NCBI RefSeq assembly: GCF_048551375.1
Contig: NZ_JBLYZJ010000011.1
Location: 1-64,000, forward strand
DNA: 64,000 bases
Origin: Faucicola sp048551375
Lineage (GTDB): Bacteria; Pseudomonadota; Gammaproteobacteria; Pseudomonadales; Moraxellaceae
Direction: 5' to 3'
Below the pieces are notes generated by a model. That model had not been told where the DNA came from. It did no database searches and worked only from the letters and a program-made list of their open reading frames with translations. The position numbers and the translations under genes were made by a program. Shown here in pieces: positions 9,843 through 18,409 of the stretch. Position 1 is the stretch's first letter. Each line of letters begins with the position of its first letter.

Positions 9843-11423
9843 ATGATAGAACTTCTTACCGACCCATCCGCTTGGTTGGGTCTAGCCACCTTAGTGGTAC
9901 TCGAAATTGTCCTCGGCATTGACAACCTTGTGTTTATTGCCATTTTAGCCAACAAACTTCCCCCTCACCAACGTGCCAAAGCTCGCAATATGGGACTGGG
10001 GCTTGCACTGCTCATGCGTCTGATTTTGCTGTCAATGATGTCGTGGCTGATTACCTTGACTGACCCGATTGTGACGATTGGCAGTTTTGGGCTGTCCGTG
10101 CGAGATTTGATTTTGATAGTCGGTGGGGTGTTTTTGCTGTTTAAAGCCACCCACGAGCTACATGGACGGCTTGAGGGTAAGCCTGAGCATACTGGCGAAA
10201 GCAAGGTACACGCAGGGTTTGTCGCTGTCGTTGCTCAAATTGTTATCCTCGATGCGGTGTTCTCGTTTGATGCCGTGATAACTGCTGTCGGTATGGCAAA
10301 ACACCTTGAAATTATGATGGCGGCGGTGGTCATTGCGATGGCGGTGATGATTTTGGCGGCCAAATCGTTGACCGAATTTGTTGGTCGTCATCCCACCGTG
10401 GTGATTTTATGTCTTAGCTTTTTATTGATGATTGGCTTTAGCTTGATTGTTGAGGGCTTGGGCTTTCATATTCCAAAAGGTTATCTGTATGCAGCGATTG
10501 GTTTCTCGATTCTTATTGAGGCGTTTAACCAGTTTGCCATTCGCAATCGCACCAAATACGAAAGTCAAATCCCAATTCGTGACCGTACTGCCGATGCGAT
10601 TTTGAAATTAATGGGCGGTAAAACCCAGTCACAATCGCAAGAGAGCGGTATCACCCCAGAGAATAATGCCGAAGCTTTTGATTTTGACAGTATGCCATTC
10701 GCCCAAGAAGAACGCTATATGATTAGCGGTGTGTTGGCGTTAAATGAACGAGATGTGCAGACCATTATGACCCCTCGTAGCGAGATTTCATGGGTCAATC
10801 TGAATAGTAGCCGTGACGAAATGCGTCAACAATTATTGGACACACCGCACAGCTTATTCCCTGTGTGCCGTGATACCATTGATAAAGTGCTGGGCGTGGT
10901 GCGTGCCAAAGATTTGCTCGATTTGCTTGATAGCGAAGTCGTGGATATTAACAGTGCCATCAAACCACTGCTTGCCAAACAACAGCCTGTGTTTGTGTCC
11001 GAAACCATTGATAACTTAAAGTTATTAAATATGCTAAAAACTGCCAAAGGTAACTTGGCATTGGTGATTGATGAATATGGGCAAGTGGCAGGCTTGGTGA
11101 CACCACTGGACGTGCTAGAGGCGATTGCAGGTGAGTTCCCAGATGAAGACGAAACGCTTGAGATTGTCAAACATGAGGATTATTGGCTGGTTGAGGGAAC
11201 GGCAAGTTTGCACCAATTGCGTCTTGAACTTAACGACCCAGATTTCTTGATTGATGCTGACCAGTTTACCATTGGGGGCTATTTGATTTCGCAGTTGTCG
11301 GACTTACCACAAGTCAATGATACCTTGAGTATGGAAGGCTATGTGTTTACTATTTTGGAAACGGCAAACTCTCGGATTTTATCGGTTAAAGTCGAACAAG
11401 AAACCAATCATACGCCGTTATAA
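9843..11423 (+). CDS. TerC-CBS-CorC domain membrane protein (YoaE/YegH type)
   Basis: The 526-aa protein combines three parts. A TerC-type membrane domain (about 1-240) carries LGIDNLVFIAI near residue 24 and LDAVFSFDAVITA near 137, the paired acidic helices of the family. A tandem CBS pair (about 290-410) opens with VQTIMTPRSEISW. A CorC/HlyC transporter-associated domain (about 430-515) closes it. TerC proteins are linked to metal-ion export, for example manganese during protein secretion, and the CBS pair suggests nucleotide control. The substrate here is unknown. It is monocistronic, with palindromic repeats downstream. Confidence 0.88.
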   Translation: MIELLTDPSAWLGLATLVVLEIVLGIDNLVFIAILANKLPPHQRAKARNMGLGLALLMRLILLSMMSWLITLTDPIVTIGSFGLSVRDLILIVGGVFLLFKATHELHGRLEGKPEHTGESKVHAGFVAVVAQIVILDAVFSFDAVITAVGMAKHLEIMMAAVVIAMAVMILAAKSLTEFVGRHPTVVILCLSFLLMIGFSLIVEGLGFHIPKGYLYAAIGFSILIEAFNQFAIRNRTKYESQIPIRDRTADAILKLMGGKTQSQSQESGITPENNAEAFDFDSMPFAQEERYMISGVLALNERDVQTIMTPRSEISWVNLNSSRDEMRQQLLDTPHSLFPVCRDTIDKVLGVVRAKDLLDLLDSEVVDINSAIKPLLAKQQPVFVSETIDNLKLLNMLKTAKGNLALVIDEYGQVAGLVTPLDVLEAIAGEFPDEDETLEIVKHEDYWLVEGTASLHQLRLELNDPDFLIDADQFTIGGYLISQLSDLPQVNDTLSMEGYVFTILETANSRILSVKVEQETNHTPL

Positions 11424-11548
11424 TATCAAATGTTATCATTATTGATAAATCTATGATTTTTAAAATAATTTACCTTCGTAAGGTGCGTTCCACGCACCCT
11501 TCAAAATCAATATACTCAATAGGTGCGTTAGTTTAATTTATGGCGGTA

Positions 11549-11584
11549 TAGCCCCCTCTTTCGTAAAGAGGGGGTTGGGGGAGA
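11549..11584. repeat. Palindromic repeat CCCCCTCTTTCGTAAAGAGG type, copy 1
   Basis: CCCCCTCTTT and AAAGAGGGGG form a perfect ten-base stem with a CGT(A) loop, followed by TTGGGGGAGA. An almost identical unit lies at 49141-49177. It sits between the convergent TerC-CBS and coaX genes and could act as a bidirectional transcription stop, though there is no clear T-run. Nearby GGTGCGTTCCACGCACC (about 11481-11497) is another small palindrome. Confidence 0.7.
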
Positions 11585-11602
11585 TTCAAAATCTTAAACA
11601 GA

Positions 11603-11625
11603 GGGCGTATTCAATACGCCCCTAC
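11603..11625. repeat. GGGCGTAT..ATACGCCC palindrome (family B), copy 1
   Basis: Core GGGCGTATTCAATACGCCC followed by CTAC. It is one of at least eleven copies in the window and lies downstream of coaX. Confidence 0.75.
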
Positions 11626-11657
11626 AAACATTCATTTTAAAGCTGACATTGAATTGC

Positions 11658-12380
11658 TTATCTGTCAAAAAAACGTTGTAATCCAACTAGCAATAAATCC
11701 TGTTTTATCATGGGTTTAGTAATTAAATATGGCTCAAAAATCGGCGCATCACCGCCTGTCATCACGAGGGTAAAGTTGGGGTGTTGTTTGAGCACTTCAT
11801 TAATCGCCCCAACAATCGACAGTAAAATCCCTCGATGTACGGCATCTTGCGTGGTCGTGCCTGCCTGTATGCTGTCAAACGTGCCTTCGATAATGCTAAT
11901 TTGCCGAGTGCCTGAAAATAACGCTTCACGTTGCAGATAAATACTGGGAAAAATATAACCACCTAAATGTTTGCCTTTATCAATCAAATCAATGGTCAAT
12001 GCCGTGCCACAGCCGACCACGCAGAGTTGTTGGTCTTTATCTACCGCCCCTAACATCTGAAGCCAACGGTCGACCCCCAACTGACTGGGGTTGTAATCAC
12101 TGCTCATCACTGGATGTCTAGCACTGACTTGGGCAAACTCAAAGGGTGTGTTGAGCCGTGTCAAACTTTCCGCCACTTGATGATTGACCGCTTGCCCCAA
12201 TACCGAGGACACGCCGATAAAGTCAGGGTTTAGCCGTTCAAAGCGAAAGGTCAAGCCTTTAAGCAGTTCGGCAGGGGCTTGTAGGTGTTGTTCTGCGGAC
12301 TGGTCGAGTACCGTGCCTGTGTTATCGGTGAGCCAATATTTTAAGCGAGTATTTCCCAAATCTAGCCATAATTTTGTCAT
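11658..12380 (-). CDS. coaX: Type III pantothenate kinase
   Basis: CoaX phosphorylates pantothenate, the first step of coenzyme A synthesis; type III enzymes belong to the ASKHA fold. The 240-aa product shows the ATP-site motif LDLGNTRLKYW at residues 5-15, the GVDRWLQMLGA motif (about 104-114, with the conserved Asp-Arg) and CGTALTIDLID (about 125). The usual VVD before GTA reads VVG here, a small departure. AGGAAA lies upstream of the ATG. The gene follows birA by 17 bases, so the two are probably co-transcribed; in some beta-proteobacteria the two activities are fused. Confidence 0.93.
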   Translation of the reverse strand: MTKLWLDLGNTRLKYWLTDNTGTVLDQSAEQHLQAPAELLKGLTFRFERLNPDFIGVSSVLGQAVNHQVAESLTRLNTPFEFAQVSARHPVMSSDYNPSQLGVDRWLQMLGAVDKDQQLCVVGCGTALTIDLIDKGKHLGGYIFPSIYLQREALFSGTRQISIIEGTFDSIQAGTTTQDAVHRGILLSIVGAINEVLKQHPNFTLVMTGGDAPIFEPYLITKPMIKQDLLLVGLQRFFDR

Positions 12381-12397
12381 GTGTTTTCCTAAACAAT

Positions 12398-13363
12398 CTA
12401 AAGCACCTGTATCGTGCCTGTCCAGATAGGCATTATTGTGCCGTCATCTTGTAAAATTTGCAAACTACCATTGCTATCAATGCCGTGAGCCGTACCGATA
12501 ATGGGGGCTTTGTCGGTCATGGGTAAGTTGATTTGGAGTTTTTTACCTGTTAAAACATCGGCTTTAGCAAAATCTTGGATAAACTGAGTGACGTTACTCG
12601 GCTCGCTAAAACCATTGAATTGGGTGATGGCATGGCAAATCGCTTGTTCAATTGGGGTATAAAAATCATGGATTGCTAAGGGTTCTGCCACAAAGTCCTG
12701 TACGCCAATCGCTTGATAATTCAGTCCTTCTTGGGTGGTAGCGGTCAAAGTCGGTGGATGGCTAATATTCACCCCAATGCCTACCACCACGCCCAGCATT
12801 TTGCCTTGTACGCTGACTGGCTCAATCAAAATCCCTGCGAGTTTTTGAAATTGCGGTTGTGAGTTATTTTGTTGGTAAAACCCCACATCATTGACCCATT
12901 TTACCCCAATTTTTGGTAGGTTTTGTTGTTCTTGGGTTTGGTTAAGTTGCTCAATCACTGGCATTTTAGCAAGTTGATAGCCCACACATAGCGATAACCT
13001 ACCATCTAGGCTTTTATCTAAAAAAACAGCGTTTGAATCATCGTAGGGTGTGTTATCCGTACCATTTAACATGGTCGCAGATTGGTCGGTAGAACTCACC
13101 CTACGATTCGGTATATATAGCGAAAGATATACATTTCCCAAAGGCGATTGCCAACTACGACCGTGTTGACCTCGTCCACCAGTTTGGGTGTCTGCGGTGA
13201 GGCGATGGGGGCGAGTGTAGTGGGGGCGTTGGTGGGAGAGCGGAGATTGCTCTTGATAGCTTAGGGCTATCCAGTCTATCAGTTGGCTGTTGGTCGAGTG
13301 GGTGCTAGCGAGGTGGGTATGGGGAAGTTGAGGTAAAGTTAACTCGGTTTTACAAACTTTCAT
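12398..13363 (-). CDS. birA: Biotin--[acetyl-CoA-carboxylase] ligase
   Basis: BirA makes biotinyl-AMP and attaches biotin to the AccB subunit. The 321-aa protein starts directly with the catalytic domain and lacks an N-terminal helix-turn-helix, so it is probably not a repressor. The active-site loop GGRGQHGRSW is near residues 62-71, GVKWVNDV near 147 and LAGILIE near 170; a C-terminal SH3-like part follows. An insert of about 30 residues between YLSLYIP and LSLCVG is polar and coincides with a palindromic DNA segment (13042-13105), suggesting an in-frame repeat insertion. The gene is first in a birA-coaX pair. Confidence 0.92.
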   Translation of the reverse strand: MKVCKTELTLPQLPHTHLASTHSTNSQLIDWIALSYQEQSPLSHQRPHYTRPHRLTADTQTGGRGQHGRSWQSPLGNVYLSLYIPNRRVSSTDQSATMLNGTDNTPYDDSNAVFLDKSLDGRLSLCVGYQLAKMPVIEQLNQTQEQQNLPKIGVKWVNDVGFYQQNNSQPQFQKLAGILIEPVSVQGKMLGVVVGIGVNISHPPTLTATTQEGLNYQAIGVQDFVAEPLAIHDFYTPIEQAICHAITQFNGFSEPSNVTQFIQDFAKADVLTGKKLQINLPMTDKAPIIGTAHGIDSNGSLQILQDDGTIMPIWTGTIQVL

Positions 13364-13448
13364 GGTGCGATTTGCCTAAATCCTTGGGTAACTTGCTATA
13401 ATAGCCAACGGTTTTATCCAGTTCAACGGTGTTTTGGCAAATTGTTAT

Positions 13449-13492
13449 CGTCATTCCTGCGGATGCAGGAATCCAGTGTCTTTTGTGTTAAT
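13449..13492 (-). repeat. MITE family C fragment
   Basis: This short reverse-orientation piece contains ATTCCTGC...GCAGGAAT and CCAGTGTCTTTTG, the left third of family C (full copies at 30929-31060 and 41978-42109). The terminal repeat is degenerate. It lies in the birA/tauE divergent spacer. Confidence 0.65.
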
Positions 13493-13569
13493 CCGAATGT
13501 TGAAAGCATGGCATAAAATAAGGGTCTAATCTCAATGTACCATCATGGTACAAAAATAGTGAGCAAATC

Positions 13570-14385
13570 ATGTTAATGTACGTTTGGTTTTTATTGGCAG
13601 GGGCATTTGCAGGCACGTGTGCTGGCTTGTTTGGCGTGGGCGGTGGCTTGATTATCGTGCCTGTGTTGATGGCGATTTTCTCGGCGTATGGCTATTCGCC
13701 AGAGGTCATCACCCATCTTGCGGTTGGGACATCACTTGCCACCATCATTATCACCTCCATCAGCTCGATACAATCGCACCACAAGCGTGGTGGCGTGCGT
13801 TGGGATGTATGGAAAAATATGTCGATTGGCTTGGTTATCGGTAGTCTGTTCGGGGCGTATGTGGCAGATATGCTTAAAGGACAAGTGTTGGCGTTTTTGA
13901 TTGCAGGCATGGCGTTGTTTATGGGTGTGCAAATGCTGAGGGCAAAAAAATCCGATGCTCCCACGCAAGGTCAGTTACCATCTGCTTATGTGCAAGGCGG
14001 TGTCGGTGGCTTGATTGGTTTGGCTTCGGCAGTGTTTGGCATTGGTGGGGGTAGCTTTACTGTGCCGTTTTTAAGCCGTTTTGGGCTAGAGATGAAGCAA
14101 GCAGTCGGCACGTCATCAGCCTGTGGCTTGCCAATTGCGGCAGCTGGGGCGTTGGGTTTTATGTTTTTTGGGCGTGATGTACAGGGCTTGCCGTCTGAGG
14201 CGGTGGGATTTGTGCATGTATCAGCGTTTATTTGTATTTCGGTGATGAGTTATATTTTTGCTAAGTTTGGGGCAAAGTTAGCTCATCAGTTGCCAGCCAG
14301 TACGCTAAAAAGGGCGTTTGGGGGATTGTTGCTGATTGTTGGTACAAAAATGATGTTAGGGGCGTTGGGCGTGAGTTTATTTTAG
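13570..14385 (+). CDS. TauE/SafE family sulfite/anion exporter-like membrane protein
   Basis: The 271-aa protein has about eight transmembrane segments arranged as two similar halves. Each half carries the family glycine motif: GLFGVGGGLIIVPVL (about 19-33) and AVFGIGGGSFTVPFL (about 154-168). The family exports or imports sulfur-containing anions and organic acids, and the substrate cannot be told from sequence. The start is either ATG 13570 or ATG 13576. The gene is followed after about 70 bases by a small toxin-antitoxin-like pair that seems unrelated. Confidence 0.9.
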   Translation: MLMYVWFLLAGAFAGTCAGLFGVGGGLIIVPVLMAIFSAYGYSPEVITHLAVGTSLATIIITSISSIQSHHKRGGVRWDVWKNMSIGLVIGSLFGAYVADMLKGQVLAFLIAGMALFMGVQMLRAKKSDAPTQGQLPSAYVQGGVGGLIGLASAVFGIGGGSFTVPFLSRFGLEMKQAVGTSSACGLPIAAAGALGFMFFGRDVQGLPSEAVGFVHVSAFICISVMSYIFAKFGAKLAHQLPASTLKRAFGGLLLIVGTKMMLGALGVSLF

Positions 14386-14457
14386 AAATCTATTATTTTT
14401 ATGAACCGTCAATCAATATCTGTTAAAATAATTAGCAAAACTTGTATGGAGTAACAA

Positions 14458-14676
14458 ATGGCTTTAACAACATTTTCTACACCAGTATCTGAGAGCAGTA
14501 ATCAAGATTTTGCAACAAAAGCAGTTAAAGTTGATGATTATGTATTATTAGTTGATAAAGAACGCCTAAAAAAAGCATTGGACTCAGGTTTCGTTGATTT
14601 ACCAAAAGAAGTAAGCGGTTCACAGCAAATTCACGAATTTTTATTGGCTAAAGGTAAGCAACTCAATGTCATTTGA
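14458..14676 (+). CDS. Putative antitoxin, small acidic protein (72 aa)
   Basis: The 72-residue protein has a Ser/Thr-rich N-terminus and a central helix-forming part, VDKERLKKALDSGFVDLP. A GGAG ribosome site precedes the ATG. Its 3' end overlaps the next ORF by 11 bases, the typical coupling of type II antitoxin-toxin pairs with the antitoxin first. I do not recognise a named family. The assignment rests on size, order, overlap and the character of the second gene. Confidence 0.6.
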   Translation: MALTTFSTPVSESSNQDFATKAVKVDDYVLLVDKERLKKALDSGFVDLPKEVSGSQQIHEFLLAKGKQLNVI

Positions 14677-15052
14677 TGTGTCTTTTTCGGTAAAATTTCT
14701 CAAAGAATATCCTAATTTTCCAAATGAGCAACAACAAGCCATTAGCAATTTTGTAGATACTTTTTTGCAGTTTGGTTTAGATTTTAGCAAGTATAAAGGG
14801 AAGATTGCCCCATCTTATCGAATGCAAGACAAATTAAGTGATAACTATGATTTTGTTTTTAAAAACAAATTATGGCATTATCATTTAGGCTTGCCACGTT
14901 ATGTTGCCAGTAATTACGGTACTTATCATACTTCAGATATGATTTTACACTTTCAAAACCTATCAGCTACAACCATTAAAATTGTTGATGTCACTAGCCA
15001 TTATAAAGTGACAGGTGAGTTTTGGTTACCAACTGACGATTATCTAGATTAA
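14666..15052 (+). CDS. Putative RelE/HigB-like toxin (128 aa)
   Basis: The small protein has the feel of a RelE-superfamily mRNA interferase: VSFSVKFLKEYPNFP at the N-terminus, a central KYKGKIAPSYRM segment and then beta-strands including FVFKNKLWHYHLGLP and TSDMILHFQ. The basic and aromatic residues (Lys/Arg, His, Tyr) would be needed for catalysis. It is AT-rich compared with its neighbours and overlaps the putative antitoxin gene. Similarity to a specific toxin family is not certain; it could be a different small nuclease or an inactive relative. Confidence 0.6.
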   Translation: MSFDVSFSVKFLKEYPNFPNEQQQAISNFVDTFLQFGLDFSKYKGKIAPSYRMQDKLSDNYDFVFKNKLWHYHLGLPRYVASNYGTYHTSDMILHFQNLSATTIKIVDVTSHYKVTGEFWLPTDDYLD

Positions 15053-15121
15053 ACACTTGCATCAGGTATTCAAAAAAATTCGGGATATTTTATGCAATTT
15101 TTTCTTTTTTATGTAAAACAC

Positions 15122-15742
15122 TCATTCAATTAGATGCCCCATTTTATCTTTTTTGGTTTGTAAATAATCTTGATTGTGTTCATTTACCCCAACTAGCAGT
15201 GGCACACGCTCCACCACCTCAATGCCTAAATCGGTCAAATAATTGATTTTATTTGGGTTGTTAGTCAAGACTTTTACCTTATCTACCCCAACGTGCTGTA
15301 ACATCGGCAAACACATCTCATACGTCCGCCCATCTGCAGGTAAGCCGAGCAACAAATTCGCCTCAAGCGTATCATGCCCTTGGTCTTGCAAGGCATACGC
15401 ACGGATTTTATTGGTCAAGCCAATCCCTCGACCTTCTTGACGGAGGTACAAAATCGCCCCACAGCCATAGTCTTGAATCATCTGCATGGTGGCATTGAGC
15501 TGAGGACCACAGTCGCATTTGAGTGAGCTAAACGCATCACCTGTTAAGCATTCGCTATGAATACGAATCAGTGGGATTTTATCTTTATCATTATTGGGTA
15601 AGCCCACGGTCAGCATGACGTGTTCGGGTTTTGGTTTGCCTTGCAAATCGACAGCGGTAGCGTCATCGTCTTCAAACACATGAATGTCAAACAGTCCATG
15701 AGCAGTCGGTAGTTTAGCTTGACTAATAAATTGATAGGACAC
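15122..15742 (-). CDS. ribA: GTP cyclohydrolase II
   Basis: RibA opens GTP to form the first riboflavin precursor. The GTG at 15742 is chosen as start because GGAG lies six bases upstream and the protein then begins MSYQFISQAKLPT, as in close relatives; two TTG codons further out lack support. This gives 206 aa, a stand-alone RibA without a RibB domain. The zinc ligands are in CLTGDAFSSLKCDCG, and the catalytic region includes LRQEGRGIGL. The C-terminal LTNNPNKI is typical. The gene is transcribed alone, convergent with the toxin-like gene. Confidence 0.95.
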   Translation of the reverse strand: MSYQFISQAKLPTAHGLFDIHVFEDDDATAVDLQGKPKPEHVMLTVGLPNNDKDKIPLIRIHSECLTGDAFSSLKCDCGPQLNATMQMIQDYGCGAILYLRQEGRGIGLTNKIRAYALQDQGHDTLEANLLLGLPADGRTYEMCLPMLQHVGVDKVKVLTNNPNKINYLTDLGIEVVERVPLLVGVNEHNQDYLQTKKDKMGHLIE

Positions 15743-15787
15743 ACACAGCTCCAATGACAAGGAATTTATACAAAAACAATAATACTA

Positions 15788-15857
15788 AGACTTACGCAAA
15801 CATGTCATTTTATTGGTTGGGTCGACATATAAGACCCAACATAAATGATTGACAATA
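15788..15857 (+). repeat. MITE family A, truncated copy
   Basis: It begins after TA with AGACTTACGCAAA and continues with TTGGTTGGGTCGACA and AAGACCCAACATAAATGATTG, parallel to full family A copies. The right half and right terminal repeat are missing. It lies in the ribA/dxs divergent spacer. Confidence 0.65.
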
Positions 15858-16001
15858 TGGCTAAAATGGGGTGAGTTTTGGCAAATACCATCATTTTTTC
15901 ACCAATTTTGCACATATCGACCACGTGACAAAGGTGTTTCAACCCCAAAAAAATGCTATTATGCCACATAATTTATCACATTTACCATTTTAGCCGATAT
16001 C

Positions 16002-18164
16002 ATGCCAACATCTTTGACCTCTATTATTCATAGCCAAATCAATACCAACACTCATCCATGTCGTCAGTTTGAGCAGTTGCCGATGTTACGCCCATCAACG
16101 CCCTTACTTGATACGGTGGATAGTCCTGCCGATATTCGAGGCTTTAACACGGCACAGCTTGCCCAATTAGCGGACGAGCTTCGAGAGTTTTTGCTATATT
16201 CCACAGGTGTGAGCGGTGGGCATTTTGGCTCAAATTTGGGCGTGGTCGAGCTTACCATCGCCTTGCACCATGTTTTTAATACCCCCCAAGACCAGTTGGT
16301 GTGGGATGTCGGTCATCAAGCCTATCCGCACAAGATTTTGACAGGCAGACGAGATCGCCTCACCAGTATCCGTAGCAAAGATGGTTTGACCGCCTTTCCA
16401 GAGCGTCACGAGTCCGAGTTTGATACCTTTGGCGTGGGGCATTCATCGACAGCGATTTCGGCAGGGCTAGGGATGTCGCTTGCCATGCGTCATCGAGGCT
16501 TGAACCATAAAGTCATCAGCGTGGTCGGTGATGGGGCGATGACTGGCGGTATGGCGTTTGAGGCGATGAACGATGCAGTGCAACAAAACGCTGATTTGAT
16601 TGTGGTGCTAAATGACAATGATATGTCGATTTCGCAAGCCACAGGCGGTTTTTCAAAGCATTTGGCGACCCTTTGGCAACGAGAATTGGCGGTTGATATT
16701 GATAAAAACGGCAATGCGATTCTCACCAAACGCATGATTTCAAGCGAAGATAGACGTATTCGCCATTATTTGCACATGGCAAATGAGGCAATTAGCGACT
16801 GGACGATGCGGATTCCCAATAAAATCAGCGAGAAACTTGCTGAAAAAGGCATTCCCACCCCATCCCAACTGGAAACCTTGCCTGAAAAACTTGCCAATAA
16901 GTTTCTTGAGGAAGTGTCACCACAAAATCTATTTAAAGCCATTGGCTTTCAATATTTTGGGCCATTTGATGGGCATGATGTGGCAAAATTGGTCAAGGTA
17001 TTTGAGCGTGTCAAACAGCTTAAAGGGGCAGTGCTAGTCCATGTGCATACCGTAAAAGGTAAAGGCTTTTTACCTGCTGAGGGCGACCCCATTACTTACC
17101 ATGCGATTGGTAAATTGCCTAAGCCATCTGCTGATAATACTCAACAAAATACTGATAATACAGCCAAAGTTTCACCCAAAAAATATTCCGATGTTTTTGG
17201 TGAATTTATCACTGATAAGGCCGAAACCGACCACAATCTTATGGCAATCACCCCTGCGATGGCAGAAGGCTCTGGTATGGTGGGGTTTGCCAAAAAATTT
17301 CCCAAACAATTTTTTGATGTGGCGATTGCCGAACAGCACGCTGTCACCCTAGCAGGCGGTATGGCGACCCAAGGCGTTAAGCCGATTGTGGCGATTTATT
17401 CGACCTTTTTGCAACGTGGCTATGACCAACTTATCCATGATGTGGCTCTGCAAAACCTTGATGTGACCTTTGCCATTGACCGTGCAGGGCTTGTGGGTGA
17501 GGATGGAGCGACTCATGCAGGGGTGTTTGACATTGCCTTTATGCGGACTGTGCCGAACATGGTCATCGCCACGCCAAAGGATGAAAACGAATGTTATAAC
17601 TTGCTAAATACTTGTTATGAATATCAAGGCTCAACGGCGGTGCGTTATCCTCGTGGCACAGGGGTGGGCGTGGCGATTGATAAAACGGCTAAACCGTATC
17701 CGATTGGCAAAGCCGTGCTAGAAAAAGCCTTTAACCAAACGGATAAAGCCCAAGCCGATAAAAATGCAACGACAAATCCCAAAATTGCATTACTGGTGTT
17801 TGGTACGATGACCCATACTGCCATCCAAGCGTGTGAAATTTTATCCAAGCCGTATGCAAACGTGGGCTTTTCGGTTTATAATATGCGGTTCGTTAAACCA
17901 TTAGATACCGAACTGCTTGATAGTTTGCTCACCGAGGGTTATCAGTTTGTCACTCTTGAGGAACACCAAATCATGGGCGGTGCAGGCAGTGCGGTGAATG
18001 AGTATTTACTTGCCAAAGCGGTGCAAAGCGGTGTCAACTCACCCAACATTGTCAATATTGGCATTAGCGATGCCTTTATTCCGCATGGTAGCCATGCACA
18101 ACAGTTGGCATATTGCGGACTGGATGTGGATGGGGTGGTGGAAAAAATTAAACAACTATTATAG
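16002..18164 (+). CDS. dxs: 1-deoxy-D-xylulose-5-phosphate synthase
   Basis: DXS condenses pyruvate and glyceraldehyde 3-phosphate, the first step of the MEP isoprenoid pathway, and also feeds thiamine and pyridoxal synthesis. Motifs: VGHQAYPHK near 104, the thiamine-diphosphate site GDGAMTGGMAFEAMND near 176, the FDGHD loop, and catalytic Glu in AIAEQHAVT near 441. The ORF gives 720 aa, longer than the usual 620-640. The excess lies in the N-terminus and in polar inserts around residues 370-390 and 575-590. An internal ATG at 16083 (MLRPSTPLLD) would match relatives better; neither start has a strong ribosome site. The TAG stop overlaps the first base of a MITE. Confidence 0.95.
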   Translation: MPTSLTSIIHSQINTNTHPCRQFEQLPMLRPSTPLLDTVDSPADIRGFNTAQLAQLADELREFLLYSTGVSGGHFGSNLGVVELTIALHHVFNTPQDQLVWDVGHQAYPHKILTGRRDRLTSIRSKDGLTAFPERHESEFDTFGVGHSSTAISAGLGMSLAMRHRGLNHKVISVVGDGAMTGGMAFEAMNDAVQQNADLIVVLNDNDMSISQATGGFSKHLATLWQRELAVDIDKNGNAILTKRMISSEDRRIRHYLHMANEAISDWTMRIPNKISEKLAEKGIPTPSQLETLPEKLANKFLEEVSPQNLFKAIGFQYFGPFDGHDVAKLVKVFERVKQLKGAVLVHVHTVKGKGFLPAEGDPITYHAIGKLPKPSADNTQQNTDNTAKVSPKKYSDVFGEFITDKAETDHNLMAITPAMAEGSGMVGFAKKFPKQFFDVAIAEQHAVTLAGGMATQGVKPIVAIYSTFLQRGYDQLIHDVALQNLDVTFAIDRAGLVGEDGATHAGVFDIAFMRTVPNMVIATPKDENECYNLLNTCYEYQGSTAVRYPRGTGVGVAIDKTAKPYPIGKAVLEKAFNQTDKAQADKNATTNPKIALLVFGTMTHTAIQACEILSKPYANVGFSVYNMRFVKPLDTELLDSLLTEGYQFVTLEEHQIMGGAGSAVNEYLLAKAVQSGVNSPNIVNIGISDAFIPHGSHAQQLAYCGLDVDGVVEKIKQLL

Positions 18165-18262
18165 GAATTACGCAAATATCTTCTGTAGGTTGGGTGGAAA
18201 TATGACACCCAACACAAATGATTGATAATGTTGGGTTTCGCAGGCTCAACCCAACCTACTAT
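18164..18262 (+). repeat. MITE family A, copy at the dxs stop codon
   Basis: GGAATTACGCAAA follows a TA that belongs to the dxs TAG stop codon, so the G of the stop is the first base of the element. The interior has TAGGTTGGGTGGAA, GACACCCAACAC and CTCAACCCAACCTACT. The right terminal repeat is not recognisable. It is followed by other palindromes up to suhB. Confidence 0.65.
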
Positions 18263-18273
18263 AAATTGATTCT

Positions 18274-18368
18274 GACTGGTGCGTGTGACGCACCTTACAT
18301 TTCGGTTGTAGGGGCGTATCACACGCCCATCGCAACAATGATATAGGGCGTATGCAATACGCCCCTAC
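18274..18368. repeat. Cluster of palindromes upstream of suhB (family B)
   Basis: Three small palindromes lie in a row: GGTGCGTGTGACGCACC (about 18279-18295), GGGGCGTATCACACGCCC (to 18328) and GGGCGTATGCAATACGCCC (18346-18364) followed by CTAC. The last is the family B consensus. They fill the spacer between dxs and suhB. Confidence 0.7.
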
Positions 18369-18409
18369 GCAACCAAATTTTATTTTATCTAAATTATGAA
18401 AGGTCAATT

